Source of the DNA: Pseudomonas sp. DTU_2021_1001937_2_SI_NGA_ILE_001
GTDB taxonomy: Bacteria; Pseudomonadota; Gammaproteobacteria; Pseudomonadales; Pseudomonadaceae
Assembly (NCBI RefSeq): GCF_032463525.1
Contig: NZ_CP135971.1
Span: forward strand, 806,001 to 870,000
Direction: 5' to 3'
DNA length: 64,000 nucleotides
Below the pieces are notes generated by a model. The model was not told the origin of the DNA. It searched no databases and saw only the letters and a list, made by a program, of their open reading frames with translations. This document shows, one piece after another, positions 35,665 through 44,077 of this stretch. Made by a program: the position numbers and the translations under genes. How positions within the stretch are numbered: the first letter of the stretch is position 1; every line of letters begins with the position of its first letter.

Positions 35665-36774
35665 ATGCGAGCACGCGACTTCGGTATCACCCTGGGGCTT
35701 GGGCAGCCTGGCCCACACAATGCCATCACCGACGTACCCGGCGTACGGGTCGGCCACGCCACGCTCGACGGCGTTCACGAGGGCAAGCCGGTGCGCACCG
35801 GTGTCAGTGTCATCGAGCCGCGTCCGGGAGCGGCCCGCTACCAGCCGTGTTTCGCCGGCTGCCACGTACTCAACGGCAATGGCGACGCCACCGGGCTGGA
35901 GTGGATCCGCGAAGCCGGGCTGCTGACCACCGCCATAGCCACCACCAACACGCACAGTGTCGGCGTGGTCCGCGATGCGCTGATCGCCCATGAACATGCG
36001 ACCCTGGCCGACCCTTCCACCTACTGGTGCATGCCGGTGGTGATGGAAACCTACGACGGGGTGCTCAACGACATCTGGGGCCAGCACGTGAATGCCGACC
36101 TGGTGCAGCAGGCGCTGGGTGCGGTGAGTGACGGCCCGGTGGCCGAAGGTGCGGTAGGCGGTGGCACCGGGATGATCTGCCATGAGTTCAAGGGCGGTAT
36201 CGGCACCGCCTCACGCTGCCTGCCGGGCGAACAGGGTGGCTGGACGGTAGGCGCCTTCGTGCAGGCCAACCATGGCCAGCGCCGCGAATTGCGGGTCGAC
36301 GGCTACCCGGTGGGGCGCACGCTGCTGGACCTGCCTTCACCCTATGCCGCGCAGGACACCGCAGGCATGGGTTCCATCGTGGTGGTGCTGGCCACCGACG
36401 CGCCGTTGCTGCCACACCAGTGCCAGCGTCTGGCGCAACGCGCCTCGCTGGGCATCGCGCGTACCGGCGGCGGCACCGATGACTCCAGCGGGGATATCTT
36501 CCTGGCGTTCTCCACCGGTAATACCGGCCTGGCCCCGGCGGACTACAACCGCCGCGACCTGCCACGCACGGCGCAGGTGGCGATGGTCAACAACGACCAC
36601 ATCTCGCCACTGTTCGCCGCCGCCGCCGAAGCGGTGGAGGAGGCCATCGTCAATGCCCTGCTGGCGGGCCGCAGCATGCGCAGCGCAGACGGTCGGCAAG
36701 TACCCGGCCTGAGCGGTGAGCGCTTGTTGAAGGCACTGCAAGCCTGTGGCTGGCGACCGGGTGGTATGGCTTGA
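35665..36774 (+). CDS. P1-family aminopeptidase (DmpA / beta-peptidyl aminopeptidase)
   Basis: A 369-residue protein of the DmpA/BapA Ntn-like family. The N-terminus reads ITDVPGVRVGHATLDG, with TNTHSVGVVRDAL and GGGTGMICHEFKGG in the middle. The predicted nucleophile is Ser274 or Ser275 (DDSSGDIFLAFST), where these precursors cut themselves into alpha and beta subunits. The family releases N-terminal D- or beta-amino acids or amides. It is co-transcribed with the permease before it. A minus-strand exporter follows, with the stops 6 bp apart. Confidence 0.87.
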   Translation: MRARDFGITLGLGQPGPHNAITDVPGVRVGHATLDGVHEGKPVRTGVSVIEPRPGAARYQPCFAGCHVLNGNGDATGLEWIREAGLLTTAIATTNTHSVGVVRDALIAHEHATLADPSTYWCMPVVMETYDGVLNDIWGQHVNADLVQQALGAVSDGPVAEGAVGGGTGMICHEFKGGIGTASRCLPGEQGGWTVGAFVQANHGQRRELRVDGYPVGRTLLDLPSPYAAQDTAGMGSIVVVLATDAPLLPHQCQRLAQRASLGIARTGGGTDDSSGDIFLAFSTGNTGLAPADYNRRDLPRTAQVAMVNNDHISPLFAAAAEAVEEAIVNALLAGRSMRSADGRQVPGLSGERLLKALQACGWRPGGMA

Positions 36775-36780
36775 AGAGGC

Positions 36781-37719
36781 TCAGGGCTTGGCCGCTGATG
36801 GCGGCATCGCGGGGCTGCGGCCCTTGCTGAGGTTGACCAGCAGCATGCCCCCCAGCGCCAGGCCCGCGCCGCCGAGAAAGCCCAGGCTCAGGCTTTCGCC
36901 CAGCCACAGGGCGCCCATGAGCACGCCGAATATCGGCGTCATCAGGCCCATCACCCCCAGCCGGCCGGCCAGGTAATGGCGCAGCATGCGGAACCAGATG
37001 AGGTAGCTGGCGAACGACACCACAAGCGCCTGGAAGGCCAGGCTGGTCATGGCCTGAGGGGTGAAGTGCAGGGCACTGCCAGTGGTCGCGAGGGCCAGCG
37101 GCAACAGCAGCACGAAGGCTCCGCTGAGTTGATAGAACAGCGTCTGGGTCGCCGGCGCCTCGCTCAACCGACTGGTGCGCACGGCCACGGTGGTGAAGCC
37201 CCAGGCCGCACCGGCACACAGCGCCAGCGCATCGCCCAACAGGCTGGTGCCGGACCCCGTCAGCCCGGCGGTGGTATCACGCGGGGCCAGGAAGATTGCC
37301 GCCACCCCGGCGAACGCCAGGGCCATGCCCAGCCATTGCCAGGTGTTCAAGCGCTCTTCGGGCAGGCGAAAGTGCAGGCCCATGGCGGCGAACAGCGGCG
37401 CGGTGTAAAGGAACACCGCCATGTGCGCCGCCGTGGTATGCCGCAGGCCTTCGGCGATGAACAGGAACTCGGCGGCAAACAGCACGCCGACCACCACGCC
37501 GGCACGCGTCCAGACCCCGCGCAGCCAGGGCTCGCGCCCCCACAGCCGTGACACCAGCCAGACCAGCAGCGCCGCCACACCGGAGCGAATGACGATCTGC
37601 GCGGCCGGTGAGACGTCCTCGGCCACGGCCTTGATCGCCACCTGCTGGGCCCCCCAGATCAGGCACAGCCCGACCATCAGCAGGCTTGCCAACCCGTCCA
37701 CTTGCTTTCTTTGCGCCAC
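36781..37719 (-). CDS. EamA-family drug/metabolite exporter
   Basis: A 312-residue protein of ten predicted helices in two five-helix EamA repeats, with WGAQQVAIKAVAEDVSP near the start and WLGESLSLGFLGGAGLALGG near the end. These exporters move amino acids or small metabolites outward. It starts at GTG 37719, about six bases after AGGA. It is divergent from the LysR gene at 37784, its probable regulator. Substrate unknown. Confidence 0.85.
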   Translation of the reverse strand: MAQRKQVDGLASLLMVGLCLIWGAQQVAIKAVAEDVSPAAQIVIRSGVAALLVWLVSRLWGREPWLRGVWTRAGVVVGVLFAAEFLFIAEGLRHTTAAHMAVFLYTAPLFAAMGLHFRLPEERLNTWQWLGMALAFAGVAAIFLAPRDTTAGLTGSGTSLLGDALALCAGAAWGFTTVAVRTSRLSEAPATQTLFYQLSGAFVLLLPLALATTGSALHFTPQAMTSLAFQALVVSFASYLIWFRMLRHYLAGRLGVMGLMTPIFGVLMGALWLGESLSLGFLGGAGLALGGMLLVNLSKGRSPAMPPSAAKP

Positions 37720-37783
37720 GATAGGTCCTGCCGTGTGATTTCAATGCGTCGATTGTGTTGTCCAGAGCGGCAGGTTACAAATC

Positions 37784-38686
37784 ATGTGTTCTGCATCCAT
37801 GGAAGAGAAAAACTGCATCATGCGCGCTGACACCCCGTTGAAGGCCATCGCTTGTTTCGATGCGGTCATGCGCACCGGCAGCGCCACCCTCGCCGCAGAG
37901 CAACTGTTTGTCACCCCCGGCGCGGTGGGTCAGCAACTGCGCAAGCTCGAACGCTGGCTGGGGGTGACGCTGTTCGCTCGGCAGGTCAGGAGGCTGCAGC
38001 CGACCGACCAGGCACTGCGCTACTGGGCGCAGATCCAGCCTGCGCTGCAACAGATCGACGCCGCCAATGCGGTTTTCCTCGAAACACCTTCTTCGAGGGT
38101 CAGGCTGAGCCTGCCGCCAGCGTTGGCGGGCTCCTGGTTCGCCAGGCGCATGCCAGAACTGACCCGCGCCTTTCCTGACCTCGACCTGCATTTGAACGCT
38201 ATGGCCAGCCCGGTAGATCTGGACGTCGAGGGCTATGACATGGCCGTGCGGCACTTCGACGGGCAGGCTGCGCACCTGAACGTCACGTTGCTGCTCAAGG
38301 ATGAACTGCGCGTGTATTGCAGCCCCGACTACCAGGCGCAACACACGCTTGACCAGCCTCAAGGGTTGGCCGATGTCACCTTGCTGGACACCACCACTCA
38401 CCCGCATTGGGCCCGCTGGCTTGCCGAGGCCGATGCCGGGCTGCAGGAACCTTCGCGGCGCATGCGCTTCGACCAGCCGGAACTGGCCATCGACGCCGCG
38501 CGCCGTGGCCAGGGCGTGGTGCTGACCAGCCCCTGGCTGGTGGAGGACGACGTGCAGCAAGGGCGCCTGATCCGGCTGTTCGCCACCGGGTTGGTCACGG
38601 GCAAGCATTACTACCTCGTGACCTCGAAGCAGCGACCGCTGAGCGCGGCCGCACAGCGCCTGCATGCCTGGCTGGCCAGTCATTGA
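37784..38686 (+). CDS. LysR-family transcriptional regulator (GcvA-like)
   Basis: A protein of about 300 residues with the GcvA-type LysR HTH (FDAVMRTGSATLAAEQL... GAVGQQLRKLERWLG, about residues 25-75) and an effector domain ending in AAAQRLHAWLASH. Alternative starts are ATG 37799 and 37820; the upstream site near 37784 has only a weak CAGG. It is divergent from the EamA exporter and is expected to control it. Confidence 0.85.
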   Translation: MCSASMEEKNCIMRADTPLKAIACFDAVMRTGSATLAAEQLFVTPGAVGQQLRKLERWLGVTLFARQVRRLQPTDQALRYWAQIQPALQQIDAANAVFLETPSSRVRLSLPPALAGSWFARRMPELTRAFPDLDLHLNAMASPVDLDVEGYDMAVRHFDGQAAHLNVTLLLKDELRVYCSPDYQAQHTLDQPQGLADVTLLDTTTHPHWARWLAEADAGLQEPSRRMRFDQPELAIDAARRGQGVVLTSPWLVEDDVQQGRLIRLFATGLVTGKHYYLVTSKQRPLSAAAQRLHAWLASH

Positions 38687-38750
38687 GCAAGCTGAACCCT
38701 GTAGATGCGGCTTTAGTTGCAATGCCATTCGCTTAAGCGGCATGTGGCCG

Positions 38751-38850
38751 GTGGGAGCGGCTTTAGCCGCGAAAGCGCCAGGCAACTCGGTGCATCTGTT
38801 GTGAAACAGGCGGTCGCTTCGCGGCTGAAGCCGCGCCTACCCGGTCTAGC
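38751..38850. repeat. REP/BIME-type paired palindrome, copy 2
   Basis: GTGGGAGCGGCTTTAGCCGCGAAAGCGCC and its inverted partner GCTTCGCGGCTGAAGCCGCGCC flank GCATCTGTTGTGAAACAGGCGG. Degenerate partial copies of the arms continue on both sides (38701-38720 and 38896-38930), filling nearly the whole gap from LysR to the binding-protein gene. Confidence 0.8.
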
Positions 38851-38934
38851 TGACCAGTATTGGCTTTAGCTGCGAACCAGGCTGGCCAAGCCATGGGATG
38901 GGGCCGCTTCGCAACTGAAGCCGCTGCAGGCCGC

Positions 38935-40041
38935 TCAGGTCCCTGACTTGATCCGTGTCCAGGCCCGGGTCCGGGCGCGTTCGCCGTCGCGGTTCAGCGG
39001 TTTGAGGGTATAGAGCGTGGCCATCGCCGCTTCGGTCGGGTACAGGTCCGGGATGTTGCGAATCGCCGGGTCGACCTTGTCGGTGGCGTCCTTGTTCGGG
39101 TTGGGATAGCCCACGAAATCACTGATCGGCGCGATCACTTCCGGGCGCAGCAAGTAGTTGATGAAGGCATGCGCATCCTCCGGGTTGGCCGCGCTCTTCG
39201 GAATCGCCAGCATGTCGAACCAGATCGGCGCGCCTTCCTTGGGCAGGCGCATGTCGACCACTACGCCGTTCTTGGCATCTCTGGCGCGATTGGCGGCCTG
39301 CGAAAAACTACCCGAGTAGCCGACGGCCACGCAGATGTCGCCATTGGCGATGTCGGCCATGTATTTGGACGAGTGGAAGTAGGTCACGTCTGGGCGGATC
39401 TTCAGCATCAATTGTTCGGCCTTCTGGTAGTCGGCCGGTTTGCTGGAGTTGGGGGCCAGGCCCAGATACTGCAGGGCCAGCGGCATGATTTCCGAAGGCG
39501 AGTCGAGCATCGCCACGCCGCATTGCTTGAGCTTGCTGATGTTCTCGGGCTTGAAGATCAGGTCCCAGCTGTTCACCGGTGCGTTGTCACCCAGCACGGC
39601 CTTGACCTTGGCCGGGTTGAAGCCGATCAGGATGGTGCCGTACATGTAGGGCACCGCGTACTTGTTGCCGGGGTCGTTGGCTTCCAGCAGCTTCATCAGT
39701 TTCGGGTCCAGGTGCTGCCAGTTCGGCAGCTTGCTGCGGTCCAGCGGCTGGAGCACCCCGGCATCGATCTGCTTGGCCAGGAACATGTTCGACGGCACCA
39801 CCACGTCGTAGCCGGAGTGTCCGGTGAGCAGCTTGGCTTCCAGGGCCTCGTTGGTGTCGAAGATGTCGTACACCAGGTTGATTCGGGTCTGTTCCTTGAA
39901 GTCGGTAAGGGTCTTCGGCGTGATGTAGTCGAACCAGTTGTAGACCTTCAGGGTGCGGGGTTCGTCGGCCTGCACCAGGCTGCTGGCCAGGCCCGCACAG
40001 AGGGCGGCGGCCAGGGTATTCTTGAGCAGCTTGACCATCAT
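38935..40041 (-). CDS. Periplasmic polyamine-binding protein (PotF/SpuD-type)
   Basis: A 368-residue solute-binding protein with a signal peptide (cleavage after SLVQA). Family motifs are VYNWFDYITPKTLTDF, SGYDVVVPSNMFLAKQI and VGYSGSFSQAANRA. PotF and SpuD-like proteins bind putrescine or related amines. The usual ABC permease and ATPase genes are absent. Its start overlaps the stop of the acetylpolyamine amidohydrolase gene, so the pair is co-expressed; it may deliver acetylated polyamines to a transporter encoded elsewhere. Confidence 0.87.
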   Translation of the reverse strand: MMVKLLKNTLAAALCAGLASSLVQADEPRTLKVYNWFDYITPKTLTDFKEQTRINLVYDIFDTNEALEAKLLTGHSGYDVVVPSNMFLAKQIDAGVLQPLDRSKLPNWQHLDPKLMKLLEANDPGNKYAVPYMYGTILIGFNPAKVKAVLGDNAPVNSWDLIFKPENISKLKQCGVAMLDSPSEIMPLALQYLGLAPNSSKPADYQKAEQLMLKIRPDVTYFHSSKYMADIANGDICVAVGYSGSFSQAANRARDAKNGVVVDMRLPKEGAPIWFDMLAIPKSAANPEDAHAFINYLLRPEVIAPISDFVGYPNPNKDATDKVDPAIRNIPDLYPTEAAMATLYTLKPLNRDGERARTRAWTRIKSGT

Positions 40042-41081
40042 TGGCCCTCCTTGTGGGCGGTTTCATAGCCTTCGAGCACGTTCACGGCATTGATGCCGAT
40101 TTCTTCCACGGCGTAACCGCCTTCCATCACGAACAGCACCGGCAGGCCCAGTGCCGCGATGCGCCTGCCCATGGCCAGGTAGTCGGGGCTGTCGAGGGTG
40201 AACTGCGAGATCGGGTCTTCCTTGAACGTGTCCACGCCCAATGACACCACCAGCACCTCGGCCTGGTAGTCGTCGATGGCCGAACAGGCGGTTTCCAGTG
40301 CCTTGCTCCATTGCGCCCAGTTGCTGCCATGGGGCAGGGGCAGGTTGAGATTGCAGCCCTCGCCGTCGCCTTCGCCGGTTTCGTCGGCATAACCGAGGAA
40401 AAACGGGAATTCGTTGTTCGGGTCGCCGTGAATGGAGGTGAAGAACACATCGCTGCGAGCGTAGAAGATCGACTGGGTGCCGTTACCGTGGTGATAGTCC
40501 ACGTCGAGGATGGCCACACGCTGGCGACCCTGGTCGAGGAACGCCTGGGCGGCGATGGCGGCGTTGTTCAGATAGCAGTAGCCGCCCATCAGGTCGCTGG
40601 CCGCGTGGTGCCCCGGCGGCCGGCACAGCGCGAAGGCACTGTCGGCCCCGGCCTGCACGTGGGCCTGGGCGGTCAGTGCCACCTGCGCGGCACTGTAGGC
40701 GGCCTGCCAGGTGCCGGCGGTGATGGGGGCGCCAGCATCGAAACTGTAATAGCCCAGCTCGCCATGCAGGCCCTTGGGCTTGACCCGGCGCAAGGTGCGC
40801 GCCGGCCAGGTGAAGGGCAGCAGGTCGCCGTCCTGGCCCAGCGCCTCCCAGCGTGCCCAGGCGCCTTCGAAGAACGCCAGGTAATCAGCGCTGTGCACAC
40901 GGGCGATGGGTGCCAGGCCATGGTCGCGCGGCGCTTGCACCGGCCCCAGCTCACGGGCCTTGACCCGGGCGAGAACGTGATCGGCGCGTGACGGCATCTC
41001 GAAACAGGGCATCAGTTGCCCGTTGATCAGCTCGCAGCGTCCGTGGTGCAGATGATGGTCATCCGAGTAGATGGTCAGCAT
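40038..41081 (-). CDS. aphA: Acetylpolyamine amidohydrolase (histone-deacetylase superfamily)
   Basis: A 347-residue zinc amidohydrolase. The double histidine lies in RPPGHHAASD (about residues 157-158), zinc ligands in DVDYHHGNG (about 192-194) and a later Asp in SLGVDTFKEDP, and the transition-state Tyr near 323 in GGYAVEEIG. These match acetylpolyamine amidohydrolases, which release acetate from acetylputrescine or acetylcadaverine. The link to a polyamine-binding protein matches the P. aeruginosa PA1409-PA1410 arrangement. ATG 41081 is used; the frame continues upstream without a better start. Confidence 0.88.
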   Translation of the reverse strand: MLTIYSDDHHLHHGRCELINGQLMPCFEMPSRADHVLARVKARELGPVQAPRDHGLAPIARVHSADYLAFFEGAWARWEALGQDGDLLPFTWPARTLRRVKPKGLHGELGYYSFDAGAPITAGTWQAAYSAAQVALTAQAHVQAGADSAFALCRPPGHHAASDLMGGYCYLNNAAIAAQAFLDQGRQRVAILDVDYHHGNGTQSIFYARSDVFFTSIHGDPNNEFPFFLGYADETGEGDGEGCNLNLPLPHGSNWAQWSKALETACSAIDDYQAEVLVVSLGVDTFKEDPISQFTLDSPDYLAMGRRIAALGLPVLFVMEGGYAVEEIGINAVNVLEGYETAHKEGQ

Positions 41082-41223
41082 GGTCGTGCTCCGTGTGGCG
41101 GGTTGCCTGGCATTGTTTCGCCAGGCGGGCCGATTGGAGAACGGTGCGAACGGCCATAAGGGGATAGATATGGCCAATCTGTTTGACCGTATTTCGCCCT
41201 TTTTCAGGGCGCGCGCGCACGCT

Positions 41224-42216
41224 TCAGGTGCGGTAGTGACTGGGCGCGATGCCGCTCCAGCGTACGAAGGCATGGCGAAAACTCGCGGTTTCGCTGTAGC
41301 CCAGGGCTTCGGCGACGCGCTGCACCGGCCACTGCTGTTCGGCCAACAGCATCTTGGCGCGCTCGAAACGCAGGCTGTCGAGCAGGGCCTGGTAGCTGCT
41401 GCCCATGTCGTGCAGGTGGCGGCGCAGGCTGCGCGACGAGCAGTTCATCTGCCGCGCCAGGCCTTCCAGGCCCGGCGGACTGGCCAACTGCTCGGCCAGG
41501 TGCTGGCGAATCCTCCCCAGCCAGGCCTGGCGCCCGGTGAACTCGGCATTCTGTTGTCGGCAACGTTCGGCCATGGCGCGATGGGTCAGCCGGTCGGCCA
41601 GCGGCAGCGGTCGGCGCAGCCACTCGGCAGGAAAGGCAAAGCCGTGCTCCACGGCGTCGAAGCTTACCGGGCAGGGAAAGTTGCGTCGGTAGCGCTTGCT
41701 GTAGACGGGCGCCGGGTGGGCGAAGCGGGCCTGCTGCAAGGGCAGGGGGCGGCCCAGCAGGTCGTCGCAGATCACTTTCAGCGAGCCCAGGCACAGTTCG
41801 GCATTGAACACCGCCAGTTCAGGCTCCGAACGATAGTGCGTGGCCAGCAGCCAGGCCTGCTCGCCGCGCACCTCAAGGTGCAGCTCGAACAGCGTGCCGA
41901 GCAGGGCCGGGTAGCGCAGCGCCAGCTCCAGGGCGCTGCCCAGGGTGTCGCTGAGCAGCATCGCGTAGCCCAGCACGCCATAGGACGACACGTGCATGCG
42001 CTGGCCCAGCTCCAGGCCGAAGGTCTCACGCAGGGCCAGCGCATTGGCGCACACCCGGGCTTCCTGGGCAGTGGTGATGCGCGGGTCGGGCCGCGCCAGG
42101 TCGGCCTCGTCGATACCGCTGCCGACCAGCAGCTCGCGGGCCGGCACGCCGTCTTCACGCAGGGTTTCGAGAATCAGCGAGACCGCATTGAGGGTGGTGA
42201 GGTGGGTGTGGAGCAT
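41224..42216 (-). CDS. AraC-family transcriptional regulator
   Basis: A protein of about 330 residues with an Arabinose_bd-type N-terminal domain (residues 10-195) and a C-terminal double HTH (LEGLARQMNCSSRSLRRHLH, then VQRVAEALGYSETASFRHAF). The OruR/ArgR-like pattern is typical of pseudomonad amine or amino-acid regulators. It is upstream of the acetylpolyamine genes on the same strand and is their likely regulator. ATG 42216 is preferred over the longer frame to 42273. Confidence 0.82.
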   Translation of the reverse strand: MLHTHLTTLNAVSLILETLREDGVPARELLVGSGIDEADLARPDPRITTAQEARVCANALALRETFGLELGQRMHVSSYGVLGYAMLLSDTLGSALELALRYPALLGTLFELHLEVRGEQAWLLATHYRSEPELAVFNAELCLGSLKVICDDLLGRPLPLQQARFAHPAPVYSKRYRRNFPCPVSFDAVEHGFAFPAEWLRRPLPLADRLTHRAMAERCRQQNAEFTGRQAWLGRIRQHLAEQLASPPGLEGLARQMNCSSRSLRRHLHDMGSSYQALLDSLRFERAKMLLAEQQWPVQRVAEALGYSETASFRHAFVRWSGIAPSHYRT

Positions 42217-42285
42217 GCTGTGGACCTGCTGGAGGCGGGACAACCTGGCCGATGGTGCCGTGCTTGCAGGCAAAAACCAAGCCGC

Positions 42286-43989
42286 TCACACCACCGGCGC
42301 GACCTGCCGCTGCGACCAGTTCGCCGGGTCGTGCAGCTCCAGCACCTGCCAGTGGAAACGCTCCAGCGAGGCATTGTGGCCGACGCTGATCAGAATGCTG
42401 TCGGGCAGGTGCTGCTTGAGCAGCTGGTAGCAGCGCGCCTCGTTGGCGGCGTCCAGGGCCGAGCTGCTTTCGTCGAGAAACAGCACGGCAGGGCGGGTCA
42501 GCAGGGCGCGGACGAAGGCGCAGCGCTGTTGTTCACCGACGCTCAGGGTCTGCGCCCAGTCGTGCTGCTGGTCCAGTTGCTCGGTCAGGTGCTGCAGGCC
42601 GACCTGCTGCATGGCCTGGCGAACCGCCCCATCGGCGTCAGCTTGCGGCGGCTTGGGATACCACAGGGCTTCGCGCAGGCTGCCCAGGGGCAGGTAGGGC
42701 TTCTGCGAAAGGGTCAGTGCCTGCTCACGGTCGTAGCTGGCCGTACCTTGGGCGTGTGGCCACAGGCCGGTGATGGCGCGGATGAGCGTGGACTTGCCAG
42801 ACCCGGACGGTGCGCTGATCAACAGGCTGTCGCCGGGTGCCAGCGACAGGTTGAAGCCTTCGAGCAGGCGCCGGCCGCCGGGCAGCCAGATGTCCAGGTC
42901 GTGGATGGCGAGGCCGTCACGCTGTTGCCGGGCTTCGACACCCGACTTGACTTCGACGTTGTCCAGGCGCTCCTGGAAGCCGATAAGCCGGTCGACCACC
43001 GATTTCCACGCCGCCAGCTCCGGGAACACCTCGACCAGGTAGGCGATGGCCGCATGCACTTCGCCAAAAGCGGCGCTGATCTGCGTCAGGCGGCCAAGGG
43101 GGAAGGCGCCGGCGAAGAACTGCGGGGCCATGATGAACATGGGGATGACCGTGGCACTGCGCAGGTAGAAGGTCGAGTAGCCCATGATCAGTTTCTGCTT
43201 CTTCACCAAGGCCCAGAAGTTCTCCAGGGCCGCTTCAAGGCGTTGGTGGAAACGCTGGTTCTCCACTGCTTCGCCCTGGTACAGCGCCACCGAGTCGGCG
43301 TTTTCCCGCAGGCGCATCAGCGCGAAGCGAAAGTCAGCCTCGCGGCGCTGTTGCACGAAGTTCAGGCGCGGCAGGGCACGGCCCAGCCAGAATGCCAGGC
43401 CGGTGCCGGCCAGGGCATAGAGCAGGGCGATCCACACCAGCAGCCCTGGTATGACAAACGAATCTCCGGCGAACGGCACGCTGACCAGGCTGGAGGCTTG
43501 CCAGAGGATGTGCAGGAAGGAAAACAGCGACACCACCGAGGTCAGCACGCCCAGCGACAGCTTCAGCGACTTGACGATGAACAGGTCGATGTCCTCGGCG
43601 ATGCGCTGGTCGGGGTTGTCGACTTCGTTTTCCGTCAGCTTGAGCTTCTGGTAACGCTGCTGGCCCAGCCACTGTTCGAGCATGTTGTGCGTGGCCCAGC
43701 GGCGCCAGCGCAGGGTCAGCTTCTGTTGGAAGTGGAAGGCCGCCACGGTGAAGGTCGCGGTGCCGATCTGTAGCAGGATGAACTGCAGGCCACCGATCAG
43801 GAAACCGTGGTAGTCCTTCTCTTGCAGCGCATTGTAGAAGTGCAGGTTCCAGAAGTTGTTGAGGATGTTGACGCCGACCAGCCCCAGGGTCATCGCCACC
43901 GTGGCCACCAGCAACAGCAAGGCCGGGTATTTCTCTTCCGAGGTCCAGAAAGGCTTTGCGATGCGCCAGAAATTGCGAAGAGTGTGCAT
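42286..43989 (-). CDS. ABC transporter, fused permease-ATPase (YddA/SbmA-like)
   Basis: A 567-residue protein with an N-terminal six-helix membrane domain of the SbmA/BacA type (about 1-320; LRWRRWATHNMLEQWLGQQ) and a C-terminal ABC ATPase. Walker A reads APSGSGKST, the signature is LSVGEQQR (Val where most have Gly), and Walker B is VLFLDESSSALD. Relatives include YddA and mycobacterial vitamin B12/bleomycin transporters. It is divergent from the FhuF-like gene across a possible Fur site, suggesting a siderophore or iron role. Confidence 0.85.
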   Translation of the reverse strand: MHTLRNFWRIAKPFWTSEEKYPALLLLVATVAMTLGLVGVNILNNFWNLHFYNALQEKDYHGFLIGGLQFILLQIGTATFTVAAFHFQQKLTLRWRRWATHNMLEQWLGQQRYQKLKLTENEVDNPDQRIAEDIDLFIVKSLKLSLGVLTSVVSLFSFLHILWQASSLVSVPFAGDSFVIPGLLVWIALLYALAGTGLAFWLGRALPRLNFVQQRREADFRFALMRLRENADSVALYQGEAVENQRFHQRLEAALENFWALVKKQKLIMGYSTFYLRSATVIPMFIMAPQFFAGAFPLGRLTQISAAFGEVHAAIAYLVEVFPELAAWKSVVDRLIGFQERLDNVEVKSGVEARQQRDGLAIHDLDIWLPGGRRLLEGFNLSLAPGDSLLISAPSGSGKSTLIRAITGLWPHAQGTASYDREQALTLSQKPYLPLGSLREALWYPKPPQADADGAVRQAMQQVGLQHLTEQLDQQHDWAQTLSVGEQQRCAFVRALLTRPAVLFLDESSSALDAANEARCYQLLKQHLPDSILISVGHNASLERFHWQVLELHDPANWSQRQVAPVV

Positions 43990-44054
43990 GAAATCCTGGT
44001 AGGTCCGGTCGCGTGCGACGTTGAGTTTGCAAGGGAGGAAAGATAGGATCGGAC

Positions 44055-44077
44055 AATGCTAATTGTTTGCATTCATT
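44055..44077. promoter_or_regulatory. Possible Fur box in the divergent ABC / fhuF promoter
   Basis: AATGCTAATTGTTTGCATTCATT resembles a degenerate 19-bp Fur site (repeats of the NATAAT type). It sits between an iron-sulfur ferric reductase gene and an exporter gene, the expected place for iron control. The match is imperfect. Confidence 0.4.

Noticed and set aside
34210..36183. A 657-codon minus-strand frame over the permease and DmpA genes
   Set aside because: It spans two genes with clear membrane and catalytic motifs on the other strand; the translation is of antisense type.
41071..43773. A 900-codon plus-strand frame over the AraC and ABC genes
   Set aside because: It crosses two well-supported minus-strand genes and their intergenic region; no motif supports it.
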